In this document: in pieces, positions 9,262-17,825 of the stretch
Position numbering within the stretch: position 1 is the first letter of the stretch
Layout of the letters: every line of letters begins with the position of its first letter
Origin: Aliidiomarina maris
GTDB lineage: Bacteria > Pseudomonadota > Gammaproteobacteria > Enterobacterales > Alteromonadaceae
Direction: 5' to 3'
Assembly: GCF_003987335.1 (NCBI RefSeq)
Contig: NZ_PIPK01000016.1
Location: 1 to 62,028 of the forward strand
Length of the DNA: 62,028 nt
Translations under genes and position numbers: made by a program
The notes under the pieces: model-generated
The model's input: only the letters and a program-made list of their open reading frames with translations
Databases searched by the model: none
What the model was told of the DNA's origin: nothing

Positions 9262-11226
9262 ATGTCTGATACTGGCTTGAATGCTTTACAACCTATGTGG
9301 CAACCGTCCGCAGCGCGTATGCAGCAGTCGCTGATGCAGCATTATATGGAAAGCCTGCAACAACAAGGCCTCAACCTCACTTCATATGCCCAGTTATACC
9401 AGTGGTCAATTGACGAGAGTCCGGCATTTTGGGCATCAATTTGGGACTTCTTCGGGGTGGTCAGCCAGCACCGTGGCAGTCATATTCTAAAAGATAAAAC
9501 CCAGATGCCTGGTGCGCAGTGGTTTCCTGACGCGCAACTCAACTTTGCGGAAAACTTATTACGCTTTCGTGATGAGCGTACTGCGTTGGTGAGTGTTAAC
9601 GAACTGGGTGAGCGCAGTGTAATGACCTACGCCCAGCTGTATCAAGCCACGGCACATATGGCGAGCGCACTGCGCGCTCAAGGCGTGGTGCCAGGCGACC
9701 GCGTTGCCGGTCTAATGCCCAATTGCAGTCAGACGATTATCGCGATGTTAGCCACGGCAAGTATTGGCGCAGTTTGGTCATCTTGTTCACCCGATTTTGG
9801 CGTGCAAGGGGTGGTTGATCGCTTCGGTCAAATTGAGCCGAAAGTGATGATCACGGTCAACGGTTACTACTATAATGGCAAAACCATTGATCTCAGTGAC
9901 AAAGTGAATGCCATCGCCACCCAGATTGAATCGTTACAGCATATCGTTGTTGCCCCCTTTGTCGACGGTCTGGACAATCTTACGAATTTTAACGCCAGCT
10001 GCGCATGGGACGAGTTCGTCGATACCCAAGCAACCGGCATAGAATTTACCCCGCGCGGGTTTAATGACCCGCTGTATATTATGTTTAGTTCAGGTACCAC
10101 GGGGGTGCCAAAGTGTATCGTCCATGGTATCGGCGGTACGCTACTTCAGCATTTGAAAGAGCTGGGCTTACATACCGACTTACAGCGCCAGGATAACCTA
10201 TTTTATTTCACGACCTGTGGCTGGATGATGTGGAACTGGATGGTGTCCGGCCTTGCGCTTGGTGCGCAATTAACCCTGTTCGACGGTTCACCATTTTACC
10301 CAACGCCCGAGCGAATGCTGGATTTAATTGATGCCGAGAAAATCTCAATCTTTGGCACCAGTGCAAAGTATTTAGGTGCGCTGGAAAAAGCAGCCGTGGT
10401 ACCGCGTCAAAGCCATCAATTAAGCAGTTTAAAAACAATCCTTACGACTGGTTCTGTATTACCACCCGAAAGCTTCGATTATGTATACGAACAGGTGAAA
10501 GACGATGTCTGCCTGGCGTCTATATCTGGTGGTACCGACATTATTTCCTGTTTTGCGTTGGGTAATCCGTTGTTGCCGGTCTACCGCGGGCAACTACAGT
10601 GTCGTGGTTTAGGTCTGGCGGTGAATATTTTCGCCGACGATGGCACACCGGTCCGTGCCACCAAAGGCGAGTTAGTATGTGAGCAACCCTTCCCAAGCAT
10701 GCCAATTGGATTTTGGAACGACCCCACAGGCGCTAAATATCGCAGTGCCTATTTTGAGCGCTTTGATGGGATTTGGGCGCACGGCGATTACGCTGAGTTA
10801 ACCCCTCAGGACGGGGTGATTATTTATGGTCGCTCTGATGCAGTGCTCAACCCAGGTGGCGTGCGCATCGGTACCGCAGAGATTTATCGCCAGGTAGAGA
10901 AAGTTGATGCGGTGTTAGAAAGCATAGCGGTCGGTCAACAATACCAAGGCGATGAGCGGGTGGTGTTGTTTGTGAAATTACGTCCACAATTGCACCTCGA
11001 TGAGCATTTAGTGACTGAGATCAAGACCACCATTCGAGCCAATGCGACACCGCGACATGTACCTGCTGTGATTATTCAAGTTGCAGATATTCCAAGAACT
11101 ATTAGCGGAAAAATTACCGAAATAGCAGTTCGACAGGTAATTCATAACGAAGTTGTGAAAAATACCGACGCATTAGCCAATCCCGAGGCCCTGGAGTACT
11201 TCAAGAATTTATCACAGTTACAATAA
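9262..11226 (+). CDS. aacS: Acetoacetate--CoA ligase (acetoacetyl-CoA synthetase)
   Basis: This 654-residue acyl-adenylate-forming enzyme converts acetoacetate, ATP and CoA to acetoacetyl-CoA, which the divergent thiolase can then cleave. Motifs in order: the N-terminal linker domain (WFPDAQLNFAENLLRFRDE), the P-loop-like AMP-binding motif YIMFSSGTTGVPKCIVHG (about residues 272-289), ISGGTDIISCF, HGDYAEL and the C-terminal PRTISGKITEIAVRQ, whose Lys makes the adenylate. An ATG 48 bases downstream of the first possible start was chosen, as it follows AGAGA and removes an unlikely N-terminal extension. It is the last gene of the liu operon, before a terminator. Confidence 0.92.
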   Translation: MSDTGLNALQPMWQPSAARMQQSLMQHYMESLQQQGLNLTSYAQLYQWSIDESPAFWASIWDFFGVVSQHRGSHILKDKTQMPGAQWFPDAQLNFAENLLRFRDERTALVSVNELGERSVMTYAQLYQATAHMASALRAQGVVPGDRVAGLMPNCSQTIIAMLATASIGAVWSSCSPDFGVQGVVDRFGQIEPKVMITVNGYYYNGKTIDLSDKVNAIATQIESLQHIVVAPFVDGLDNLTNFNASCAWDEFVDTQATGIEFTPRGFNDPLYIMFSSGTTGVPKCIVHGIGGTLLQHLKELGLHTDLQRQDNLFYFTTCGWMMWNWMVSGLALGAQLTLFDGSPFYPTPERMLDLIDAEKISIFGTSAKYLGALEKAAVVPRQSHQLSSLKTILTTGSVLPPESFDYVYEQVKDDVCLASISGGTDIISCFALGNPLLPVYRGQLQCRGLGLAVNIFADDGTPVRATKGELVCEQPFPSMPIGFWNDPTGAKYRSAYFERFDGIWAHGDYAELTPQDGVIIYGRSDAVLNPGGVRIGTAEIYRQVEKVDAVLESIAVGQQYQGDERVVLFVKLRPQLHLDEHLVTEIKTTIRANATPRHVPAVIIQVADIPRTISGKITEIAVRQVIHNEVVKNTDALANPEALEYFKNLSQLQ

Positions 11227-11239
11227 GCGCTTTGTATGG

Positions 11240-11275
11240 TGACTACCTGTAAAGGTTGACAGGTAGTCATTTATT
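11240..11275 (+). terminator. Rho-independent terminator of the liu operon
   Basis: An 11-bp perfect stem, TGACTACCTGT at 11240-11250 and ACAGGTAGTCA at 11259-11269, has an 8-base loop and is followed by TTTATT. It sits 13 bp after the aacS stop codon. Confidence 0.85.
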
Positions 11276-11282
11276 AAGCGCA

Positions 11283-11302
11283 TGTAAAACGATAGGTTTA
11301 CA
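11283..11302. repeat. Operator-like palindrome upstream of the GGDEF-EAL gene
   Basis: TGTAAAAC-GATA-GGTTTACA has 8-bp arms that are inverted repeats with one mismatched pair, separated by GATA. It follows the aacS terminator, 136 bp before the GGDEF-EAL gene. Its shape is that of a dimeric repressor or activator site; the binding protein is unknown. Confidence 0.45.
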
Positions 11303-11397
11303 GCTTTATATCATCTGATCTGAGGTAACTGTCTACAATGTACGCAAAAGGTTATCAATTTACGCTTTACGTGTTGCTTATTGCCCGAGCATAAGCG

Positions 11398-11429
11398 ATT
11401 ATCGTAGGAAGACGTAAAACAACGATAAT
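11398..11429. repeat. Inverted repeat immediately before the GGDEF-EAL start codon
   Basis: ATTATCGT at 11398-11405 is exactly repeated as its complement, ACGATAAT, at 11422-11429, with a 16-base loop. It ends 9 bases before the start ATG at 11439, so as RNA it would bracket the ribosome-binding region. It could affect initiation, or be a protein site in DNA. Confidence 0.45.
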
Positions 11430-11438
11430 AAAGTCGAA

Positions 11439-13643
11439 ATGCAACGATTTTCTCACTTTCGCTTAGCCATTCTTACCGCCATTTCAGGTATTCTTCTGAC
11501 CTTGGTGATTGCGGGTGTTATCTATATCCAGGATGGACGCCAAATTCGCCAGCAATTGTCTAGTGAGCTGCAAGACCTGCAGCTGCACATCAATCGACAG
11601 CTTCAAAACCATATGTTTGGCCTAACCTGGATAGCGCGGCATCATGTGCGCAGTCAAGCCGACGCCGAGCATTGGCAGCAAGAAGCGCCCATAGTGCTCA
11701 ATTCATACCCCCACTTCAGGGCGTTGATTTGGCTTGACCAAGATTTCAACTGGTTAGCTAGCTACCACAGCGAACGCCAAACCCTGAACCGAGAAAACAT
11801 TCCACAGCAATATCTGGCACCATTGCAAACCGGCCAACGAGCTCTGGTGCCTTCACAATTTTTAAACGCCGAACAAATTGAAGTCAGCATGGTAGTACCC
11901 CTCGCGCAAAATGACCAAACCCAATATTTTATTGGTGTCTTAGATACCCGCGCGTTACTGAGCAGTACGGTCAACCAGTTTATCGATAGTCGTTCAAACT
12001 TTCGTTTGGCCCAAGTAAGCACAGGTCGAAGCTTCTTCGAAGTGGCAGATAGTGAAGACTTGCTGTCGCGTTGGGGCGGTATATCGGAATTCAACCTATT
12101 TGGTGAGACATGGCAAATGGCACTTTGGCCAAACCGCGAGCGCTTGAACGACATGCGTAGCTGGTTGCCGCTGTTGGTGATCTTAGCCGGTTTCGTTACC
12201 ACTGCCCTGCTTACTTTTGTACTGTATATTCTCGGTATCAGCCGTGTACGGGCCCAAGAGCTTGCGGACACTAATATCGATTTATATGTCGAAATTGAAG
12301 AGCGCGAGCGCGTTGAGAAACGCATGGCTTATTTGGCAGAGCATGATTGGCTGACTGATTTAGCTAACCGCAATGCACTGATGGAGCAGTTGGATGAGTT
12401 TTTCCAGCAAGCCGACCAGCAACAATTGCATGTCGGCGCGCTATTTATTGACTTAGATAATTTTAAAGAAGTGAATGACGCCCTTGGTCATTCGGTCGGA
12501 GATCAACTGCTTAAACGCGTGGCGACTAGGTTGCATCGGCTAGCACCTGCCAATTCATGCTTGGCCCGCATGGGCGGTGATGAGTATGTGTTGGCGCTGG
12601 CTAATTTGCCCAACCAACAAAGTTTAATTGATTTCGCCGAGAAGGTGCTAACCACCCTCGACACGCACTTTTATGTCGATGACTACGAAATCTTTATTTC
12701 TGCCAGCATTGGTGTGGCATTGAGCAAACCCGGCGTAGATACCCCTGAAAGCTTGATTCGCAATGCTGATACGGCGCTCTACCGAGCGAAAGAGTCAGGG
12801 CGCAACAGCTACCATATGTATAGTGAAATTCTGCACCATGAACTCAATCAGCGCATGGAGTTAATGAAGCGCCTGCGCCATGCCGTGGAACACCATAAGC
12901 TCACCGTGTTTTATCAACCCAAAGTAGATATGCACAGCCGTAGAATTATTGGCGCCGAAGCCTTGGTGCGCTGGATAGATGACGACGGCAGTATTATAGG
13001 CCCAGATAAGTTTATTCCCATCGCAGAAGACACCGGGTTGATCATTCCGATTTCTGAATTCGTACTAAGGTCAGCGTGTAAACAGCTAGCCGTGTGGCAT
13101 TCGTTAGGATTTAAAGACCTTAATATGGCGGTCAACTTGTCAGGGAAACAGCTGCAGTCACCAGATTTAGTTGCACAAATTATGGCAATTGTGAATGAAA
13201 CTGGTATTCCGGCAAGTCATTTAGAGCTTGAGTTAACCGAGCAGGTTTTTATCGACAACATTCAGTCGCACACCAACTTTATGCATGCGGTGCGTGAACG
13301 CGGTATTTCATTGGCGATTGATGATTTTGGAATTGGATATTCATCACTCTCGTATTTGAAACATTTTCCAGTCACTGCACTTAAAATTGACCGCTCTTTC
13401 GTGCAAGATCTACCCCACGATAAAGATGACGCCACGCTCACACAGACTATTATTAACTTAGCTAAAAGTTTAGATATCGGTTTAGTCGCCGAAGGCGTGG
13501 AAACTGAAGACCAAGTTGAGTTTTTACTCGACCGTGACTGCATCATAGGCCAAGGCTTTTTGTTTAGCCGCCCTATTCCCGCAGATGAATTTACCCGCTT
13601 ACTTGACGAGTATCAGGGCCAAGTGCCGATACAAATCATGTAA
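11439..13643 (+). CDS. Membrane GGDEF-EAL protein (cyclic-di-GMP turnover)
   Basis: This 734-residue inner-membrane protein has one transmembrane segment near residues 9-28, an extracytoplasmic sensor region to about 240, a second membrane segment (about 244-266), a GGDEF domain (about 300-450) and an EAL domain (about 475-725). The GGDEF signature reads MGGDEYV, with Tyr at the last position, and I do not see the usual RxxD inhibitory site before it. The EAL domain keeps EALVRW, NLS, ELTE, DDFGIGYSS, the ALKID lysine and AEGVE, so it should be an active phosphodiesterase. Whether the GGDEF half makes or only binds GTP is open. The gene is apparently transcribed alone. Confidence 0.9.
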   Translation: MQRFSHFRLAILTAISGILLTLVIAGVIYIQDGRQIRQQLSSELQDLQLHINRQLQNHMFGLTWIARHHVRSQADAEHWQQEAPIVLNSYPHFRALIWLDQDFNWLASYHSERQTLNRENIPQQYLAPLQTGQRALVPSQFLNAEQIEVSMVVPLAQNDQTQYFIGVLDTRALLSSTVNQFIDSRSNFRLAQVSTGRSFFEVADSEDLLSRWGGISEFNLFGETWQMALWPNRERLNDMRSWLPLLVILAGFVTTALLTFVLYILGISRVRAQELADTNIDLYVEIEERERVEKRMAYLAEHDWLTDLANRNALMEQLDEFFQQADQQQLHVGALFIDLDNFKEVNDALGHSVGDQLLKRVATRLHRLAPANSCLARMGGDEYVLALANLPNQQSLIDFAEKVLTTLDTHFYVDDYEIFISASIGVALSKPGVDTPESLIRNADTALYRAKESGRNSYHMYSEILHHELNQRMELMKRLRHAVEHHKLTVFYQPKVDMHSRRIIGAEALVRWIDDDGSIIGPDKFIPIAEDTGLIIPISEFVLRSACKQLAVWHSLGFKDLNMAVNLSGKQLQSPDLVAQIMAIVNETGIPASHLELELTEQVFIDNIQSHTNFMHAVRERGISLAIDDFGIGYSSLSYLKHFPVTALKIDRSFVQDLPHDKDDATLTQTIINLAKSLDIGLVAEGVETEDQVEFLLDRDCIIGQGFLFSRPIPADEFTRLLDEYQGQVPIQIM

Positions 13644-13670
13644 CGGCTTAAAAGATTAGAGGAGTATCCC

Positions 13671-15320
13671 ATGGAACGCGAAAGCATGGAGTTTGATGTA
13701 CTGATAGTGGGTGCAGGTCCTGCTGGATTAAGTAGCGCAATCCGCTTGGCGCAACTGGCCGCAGACAAGCAGCAAGAACTGCAAATCTGTGTGGTGGAAA
13801 AAGGCTCAGAAGTCGGCGCACATATTTTATCAGGTGCGGTATTTGAACCTCGTGCCCTAAATGAACTCTTCCCCGATTGGAAAGCGGAAGGTGCACCATT
13901 GCATACGCCGGTCACAGACGACCATATCATGCTACTCAAAGATGCGCAGAAAAGTACGCGTTTAGCAGATTTTATGGTGCCTAAGCCATTTCACAATGAA
14001 GGCAATTATATTACCAGCATGGGCAACCTTTGCCGCTGGCTGGCTGAGCGCGCGGAAGCCTTAGGCGTGGAAATATTTCCAGGCTTTGCTGCTGCCGACG
14101 TGTTGTATTCTGAAGACGACAAAGTGTTGGGCGTGATTACGGGTGACATGGGCGTTTCTGCCACTGGGGAGCACAAAGACAGTTATATGCCTGGCATGGA
14201 ATTGCGCGCTAAATATACGGTATTTGCAGAGGGTGCTCGAGGCCATTTAGGTAAATCTCTGATTCAAAAGTATCAGTTGAATGACGGCAAAACACCGCAA
14301 CATTACGCCATTGGATTCAAAGAAATTTGGGATATACCGGCTGAGCAACACCAAAGTGGCTTAGTGGTGCATACGACAGGCTGGCCGCTTGCAGAGAATG
14401 CGACAGGTGGTGGATATTTATATCATGCTGAGAATAACCAGGTATTCGTTGGCTTAATTGTCGATTTGAATTATACCAACCCCTATGTGAACCCATTCTT
14501 AGAGTTTCAACGCTATAAGCACCATCCCGATATCGCGCGTCACCTCAAAGGGGGTAAGCGCGTGAGCTACGGTGCACGTGCTATCACCAAGGGTGGCTAC
14601 CATTCACTGCCAAAAATGACTATGCCAGGTGGCTTATTAGTGGGTTGTAATGCGGGAACGCTGAACTTTGCGAAAATTAAAGGCAATCATACTGCGATGA
14701 AAAGCGGCATGCTTGCAGCTGAAAGTATTTTTGCCGCACTTCAAGCAGGGCAAGCTCACAGCGAGCTCGATAGCTTCACCCAAGCCTTTGAAGCTTCTTG
14801 GGTATACGACGAATTATATCGCTCGCGTAACTTCGGCCCTGCCATTCACAAGTGGGGAACCTGGGTTGGCGGCGCTTATAACACCGTGGACCAAAACTGG
14901 TTCAAAGGTAAGTTGCCGTTTACCATTAAAGACTGGCGTGCCGACCATAAGGGTATGCAGACTATCGAGCAAGCAAGCCCAATTGACTACCCTAAGCCAG
15001 ACAATCAATTAAGTTTTGACCGTAATTCGTCGGTGTATTTATCTAATACTAACCACGAAGAAGACCAACCCTGCCATTTACAATTAAAAGACCCGAGTAT
15101 TCCTATTCAGGTCAACTTACCGAAGTGGGCAGAGCCCGCCCAGCGCTACTGCCCTGCCGGCGTGTATGAAATTGTAAAAGATGATTCGGGTGCAGATAAA
15201 TTTCAAATTAATGCCCAGAACTGCATTCACTGCAAAACCTGTGACATTAAAGACCCAAGCCAGAACATCCGTTGGGTCACACCTGAGGGAACTGGCGGTC
15301 CCAATTACCCAAATATGTAA
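13671..15320 (+). CDS. etfD: Electron-transfer flavoprotein-ubiquinone oxidoreductase
   Basis: This 549-residue protein takes electrons from ETF, reduced by acyl-CoA dehydrogenases such as LiuA and FadE here, and passes them to ubiquinone. The N terminus has the FAD Rossmann motif VLIVGAGPAGLSSAIRLA (about residues 9-26). The C-terminal 4Fe-4S domain carries NCIHCKTCDIKDPSQNI plus an upstream Cys in RYCPAGVYE. A membrane-associated ubiquinone domain lies between. Length matches the family. RBS AGAGGAG precedes the ATG. It closes with a strong terminator and lies about 2.4 kb after the liu operon, functionally linked but separately transcribed. Confidence 0.94.
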   Translation: MERESMEFDVLIVGAGPAGLSSAIRLAQLAADKQQELQICVVEKGSEVGAHILSGAVFEPRALNELFPDWKAEGAPLHTPVTDDHIMLLKDAQKSTRLADFMVPKPFHNEGNYITSMGNLCRWLAERAEALGVEIFPGFAAADVLYSEDDKVLGVITGDMGVSATGEHKDSYMPGMELRAKYTVFAEGARGHLGKSLIQKYQLNDGKTPQHYAIGFKEIWDIPAEQHQSGLVVHTTGWPLAENATGGGYLYHAENNQVFVGLIVDLNYTNPYVNPFLEFQRYKHHPDIARHLKGGKRVSYGARAITKGGYHSLPKMTMPGGLLVGCNAGTLNFAKIKGNHTAMKSGMLAAESIFAALQAGQAHSELDSFTQAFEASWVYDELYRSRNFGPAIHKWGTWVGGAYNTVDQNWFKGKLPFTIKDWRADHKGMQTIEQASPIDYPKPDNQLSFDRNSSVYLSNTNHEEDQPCHLQLKDPSIPIQVNLPKWAEPAQRYCPAGVYEIVKDDSGADKFQINAQNCIHCKTCDIKDPSQNIRWVTPEGTGGPNYPNM

Positions 15321-15350
15321 GCGATTGCGTATTTAACGTAAAGAAACTTT

Positions 15351-15377
15351 AAAAAGCCCCTCTAGGGGCTTTTTTTA
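15351..15377 (+). terminator. Rho-independent terminator of the ETF-QO gene
   Basis: AAAAAGCCCC/GGGGCTTTTT forms a 10-bp stem with a tcta loop, followed by further T residues, 30 bp after the stop codon. Confidence 0.9.
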
Positions 15378-15658
15378 ATTGTACAAGTTATTCTTATTTG
15401 GTTTACATTACGTAATTAATAGACGAGAATTATTTGTCTAAAGGAATTCAGCTTTAATCGCTTTTATCTGCAATTGTATTTTCCAACAAAATTGCCCAGC
15501 ATAGTTACTAGCTTTTCGTTCTTAGAACTTGGTAGCGATATTTTAAATGCAAAGGTAAAGCAGTATTAAAAAAGTACTAATTTATGTTGTTAGTCGTCCT
15601 TCTTAGGCTATCAGCTATGATACATCCGTCATTTCAAGTTAAATAATAAGGTTCATAT
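15378..15658. other. A/T-rich intergenic region upstream of the H-NS gene
   Basis: This region of about 280 bp is clearly richer in A and T than its neighbours, with many short homopolymer runs. It includes the palindrome ATTACGTAAT at 15407-15416 and a TAGAC...GTCTA repeat just after. No RNA gene or small coding frame convinces me. A TATGAT at 15616-15621 may be a -10 box, but a matching -35 is not clear. Since H-NS proteins bind A/T-rich curved DNA and commonly repress themselves, this is plausibly an autoregulatory region (inference). Confidence 0.5.
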
Positions 15659-16069
15659 ATGTCAGACTTTCTTAGTATCCTTACACACGAACGCCGTCTT
15701 CGTGCCAACACTAAAGATCTTAGCCTCACGGAATTAGAGGAAGTCAAAGTTAAGTTAAGCCGAATTATCCAAGCCCGCGAAGAAGAAGAAGCTGAATTGC
15801 GAAAAGTAGAGGCTGAAAAGCTTGCTCGCGTTGAAGCGATTCGCAAGCAAATGGCTGAAGCTGGTGTTCAGCTTGAAGATTTAGCCCCTGAGCTCAGTAG
15901 CCAAGTCAGCAAAGCGCCAAGCCAAAGTAAGCGCGCCCCGAAGCCAGCCAAATATGCATACACCTTGGACGGTGAGCGTAAGACTTGGACTGGTCAAGGA
16001 CGCACCCCTAAAGTCATTCAGCAAGCGCTGGATAAAGGTAAAGCGTTAAAAGACTTTTTAATTAAGTAA
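15659..16069 (+). CDS. hns: H-NS-family histone-like nucleoid-structuring protein
   Basis: This 136-residue DNA-binding protein has the two-part H-NS layout: an N-terminal oligomerising coiled coil (residues about 1-70, with a KVKLSRIIQAREEEEAEL-type charged helix) and a C-terminal domain holding the conserved DNA-binding loop TWTGQGRTPKVIQQAL (about residues 107-122). H-NS silences A/T-rich and foreign genes and is often autoregulated; the A/T-rich upstream region fits. The start was taken at the ATG after an AAGG. It may be a chromosomal paralogue such as StpA or a second H-NS; sequence alone cannot rank these. Confidence 0.88.
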   Translation: MSDFLSILTHERRLRANTKDLSLTELEEVKVKLSRIIQAREEEEAELRKVEAEKLARVEAIRKQMAEAGVQLEDLAPELSSQVSKAPSQSKRAPKPAKYAYTLDGERKTWTGQGRTPKVIQQALDKGKALKDFLIK

Positions 16070-16090
16070 CTCAGTCCAGAATACAAGATT

Positions 16091-16122
16091 AAGCGCCCAG
16101 TGATTCACTGGGCGCTTTTTTT
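16091..16122 (+). terminator. Rho-independent terminator after hns
   Basis: AAGCGCCCAGTG/CACTGGGCGCTT is a 12-bp perfect stem with an ATT loop and a T tract at 16115-16121. It overlaps the stop codon of the convergent gene on the minus strand and may serve both directions. Confidence 0.9.
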
Positions 16123-16780
16123 ATTCACTACGTGCTGCAATATTAATATCACCTACGCCCACATCAATACTTAAGCGATAGTCCCCTTCGCCTTGCCCAC
16201 CCAAGGTTGCAGACACCACACGACGTTCCACGGTAAAACCATTCACACCTGGGGTATCAATACCACCCACCCCAACACTCGCTGACACGCTGCCAAGCTG
16301 CTTCGGGTCAAGCGTCACTTGCGCCTCGCCGACCCCAACAGAAATACTAAGATCGCCTTCAAAATAACGGCTACTAACTTGCCCTACGCCCAAATTCATC
16401 TGGGTTTGCGCAAAACTTGGTGCATATACAATAAAGCGTGCATTGACGTTATCCTCGTTAAAGCTTAGGCGAATAGTGTCATTGCTAATACGCTGGCGAA
16501 TGTCCATCTCACTGACGTCGACTTTGCGACGCAACCAACCTGAGCGTTTGCCTTCAAGGGCGACTTCGACTTCGACATAGGGGCTGTCACTATAACGCAA
16601 TTCAATGCTACCCACGCCGTTATCAATCACCAAATGGGTTTGTCCTGCTACCTCAATTTGATGCTGCACTGTGGCGGACTCTGTGGCCATGGCTAATCCA
16701 CTTGCGCTGATCAAAAAGGTAAACCCTAAGCCCTGAACAGCGCGGTAAAGAGATGTTGGCTGGCTATACGTCGCTGACAT
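16121..16780 (-). CDS. Secreted repeat protein, DUF4097/adhesin-like (function unknown)
   Basis: This 219-residue protein begins with a signal peptide (hydrophobic stretch FTFLISASGLAMATE near residues 20-34), so it is likely exported. The rest is made of beta-rich repeats in which NGVGSIEL, LGVGQVSS, VGVGEAQV, VGVGGIDT and VGVGDINI recur, like the putative-adhesin/DUF4097 beta-solenoid family. No catalytic motif is visible. AAGGAATTAACT before the ATG is a good RBS. It is convergent with hns. Surface or periplasmic location is an inference from the signal peptide; the role is unknown. Confidence 0.7.
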   Translation of the reverse strand: MSATYSQPTSLYRAVQGLGFTFLISASGLAMATESATVQHQIEVAGQTHLVIDNGVGSIELRYSDSPYVEVEVALEGKRSGWLRRKVDVSEMDIRQRISNDTIRLSFNEDNVNARFIVYAPSFAQTQMNLGVGQVSSRYFEGDLSISVGVGEAQVTLDPKQLGSVSASVGVGGIDTPGVNGFTVERRVVSATLGGQGEGDYRLSIDVGVGDINIAARSE

Positions 16781-16981
16781 AGTTAATTCCTTAAATGGTT
16801 GTGAAACCCGCTCGTTAGTTTTTTAACCTTGAGGGTGCTTCGAATCATATTGACGTATTAGTACCAGCAAATGCCGAGCCAACTTTTTACTCATTTAAAA
16901 TCAATGCTTTAGCCATGTGTGAACGGAGATAAGCTATTGAAATACCCAATATGTACGGATTTTCACTATTCAATCGCGGAT

Positions 16982-17011
16982 TTAACCATGACTTAAATTC
17001 TGGTATACAAT
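16982..17011 (+). promoter_or_regulatory. Putative promoter for trmO
   Basis: TTAACC (16982-16987) with an 18-bp spacer and TACAAT (17006-17011), or an extended -10 TGG-TATACA at 17001-17009, form a sigma70-like promoter. It would start transcription near 17018, about 24 bases before the GTG at 17041. This supports the shorter trmO start. Confidence 0.4.
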
Positions 17012-17040
17012 CGCTTGAACGTATTGATAACAGGTTGAGT

Positions 17041-17748
17041 GTGTTGGAATTACAAACCATTGCGATAGTGACATCACCTTATGGCGAAAAATTCGCTATC
17101 CCTCGCCAACCCGGCTTGGTACCTGCTGCTCGCGGCCAGATTAAGATGCAAGGTGCGTTTAATAACCCTGATTGTCTGGCGGGGCTGGAAGCCTTCTCCC
17201 ACATTTGGCTACAGTTTATCTTCCACCAAACCGCTGCCCAGGGCTGGAAACCCAAAGTCAGGCCGCCCCGTTTAGGCGGCAATGCAAAAATTGGGGTGTT
17301 TGCCAGTCGCTCAACATTTAGACCCAACCCAATAGGTTTGTCGGTGGTCAGATTGCACGGTATTCATAGTGAACGTAGTGCGACCGGCACCCAGTGGTTC
17401 CTTGAGGTCAGTGGCCTGGACCTGCTCGACGGCACCCCGATCGTCGATATTAAGCCGTATATTGCGTATTCAGATGCGATTGTCGATGCGCAAAGCGGGT
17501 ACGCAGCACAAGCGCCTACAATGATGCCAGTGCGTTTCAGTGCCAACGCGGAAGCACAGTTAGTTAGCATGACCAATGCGGCTGAGTTACAAACCCTCAT
17601 CACCCAGGTACTCGCTCAAGATCCACGCCCAGCGGTTCAACAATGCAGCAGCAGTGCGCGTGTTTACGGGGTAAGGCTTGCTGGCTTGAACGTGCAATGG
17701 CAGGTCGAGGACAACACAGCTATAGTCACTGCTGTCGAGCACTGTTAG
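17041..17748 (+). CDS. trmO: tRNA (N6-threonylcarbamoyladenosine37-N6)-methyltransferase TrmO
   Basis: This 235-residue protein (older names TsaA, YaeB) methylates t6A37 of tRNA-Thr. It has the UPF0066 beta-barrel domain with SPYGEKFAIPRQPGLV near the start and GVFASRSTFRPNPIGLSVV (about residues 83-101), plus the C-terminal SARVYGVRLAGLNVQWQVE domain. I chose the GTG at 17041, although a longer frame begins at 16951. It gives the same 235-residue length as the E. coli protein and aligns with its N terminus, and a likely promoter lies inside the longer version. It precedes proS by 77 bp. Confidence 0.9.
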   Translation: MLELQTIAIVTSPYGEKFAIPRQPGLVPAARGQIKMQGAFNNPDCLAGLEAFSHIWLQFIFHQTAAQGWKPKVRPPRLGGNAKIGVFASRSTFRPNPIGLSVVRLHGIHSERSATGTQWFLEVSGLDLLDGTPIVDIKPYIAYSDAIVDAQSGYAAQAPTMMPVRFSANAEAQLVSMTNAAELQTLITQVLAQDPRPAVQQCSSSARVYGVRLAGLNVQWQVEDNTAIVTAVEHC

Positions 17749-17825
17749 AATAAAAATCCAGAGCCGATGCCGGCAACACCCGCAGATATGAATCCCTATT
17801 ATTTGCCAGGAGAGCAAAACTACTC

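Noticed and set aside
11762-12325. 187-residue antisense frame inside the GGDEF-EAL gene
   Set aside because: Arg/Ser-rich shadow frame with no RBS or domain.
15407-15416. ATTACGTAAT as another LiuR site
   Set aside because: It lacks the spaced ACGTTAACGT core; it is just a short A/T-rich palindrome upstream of hns.
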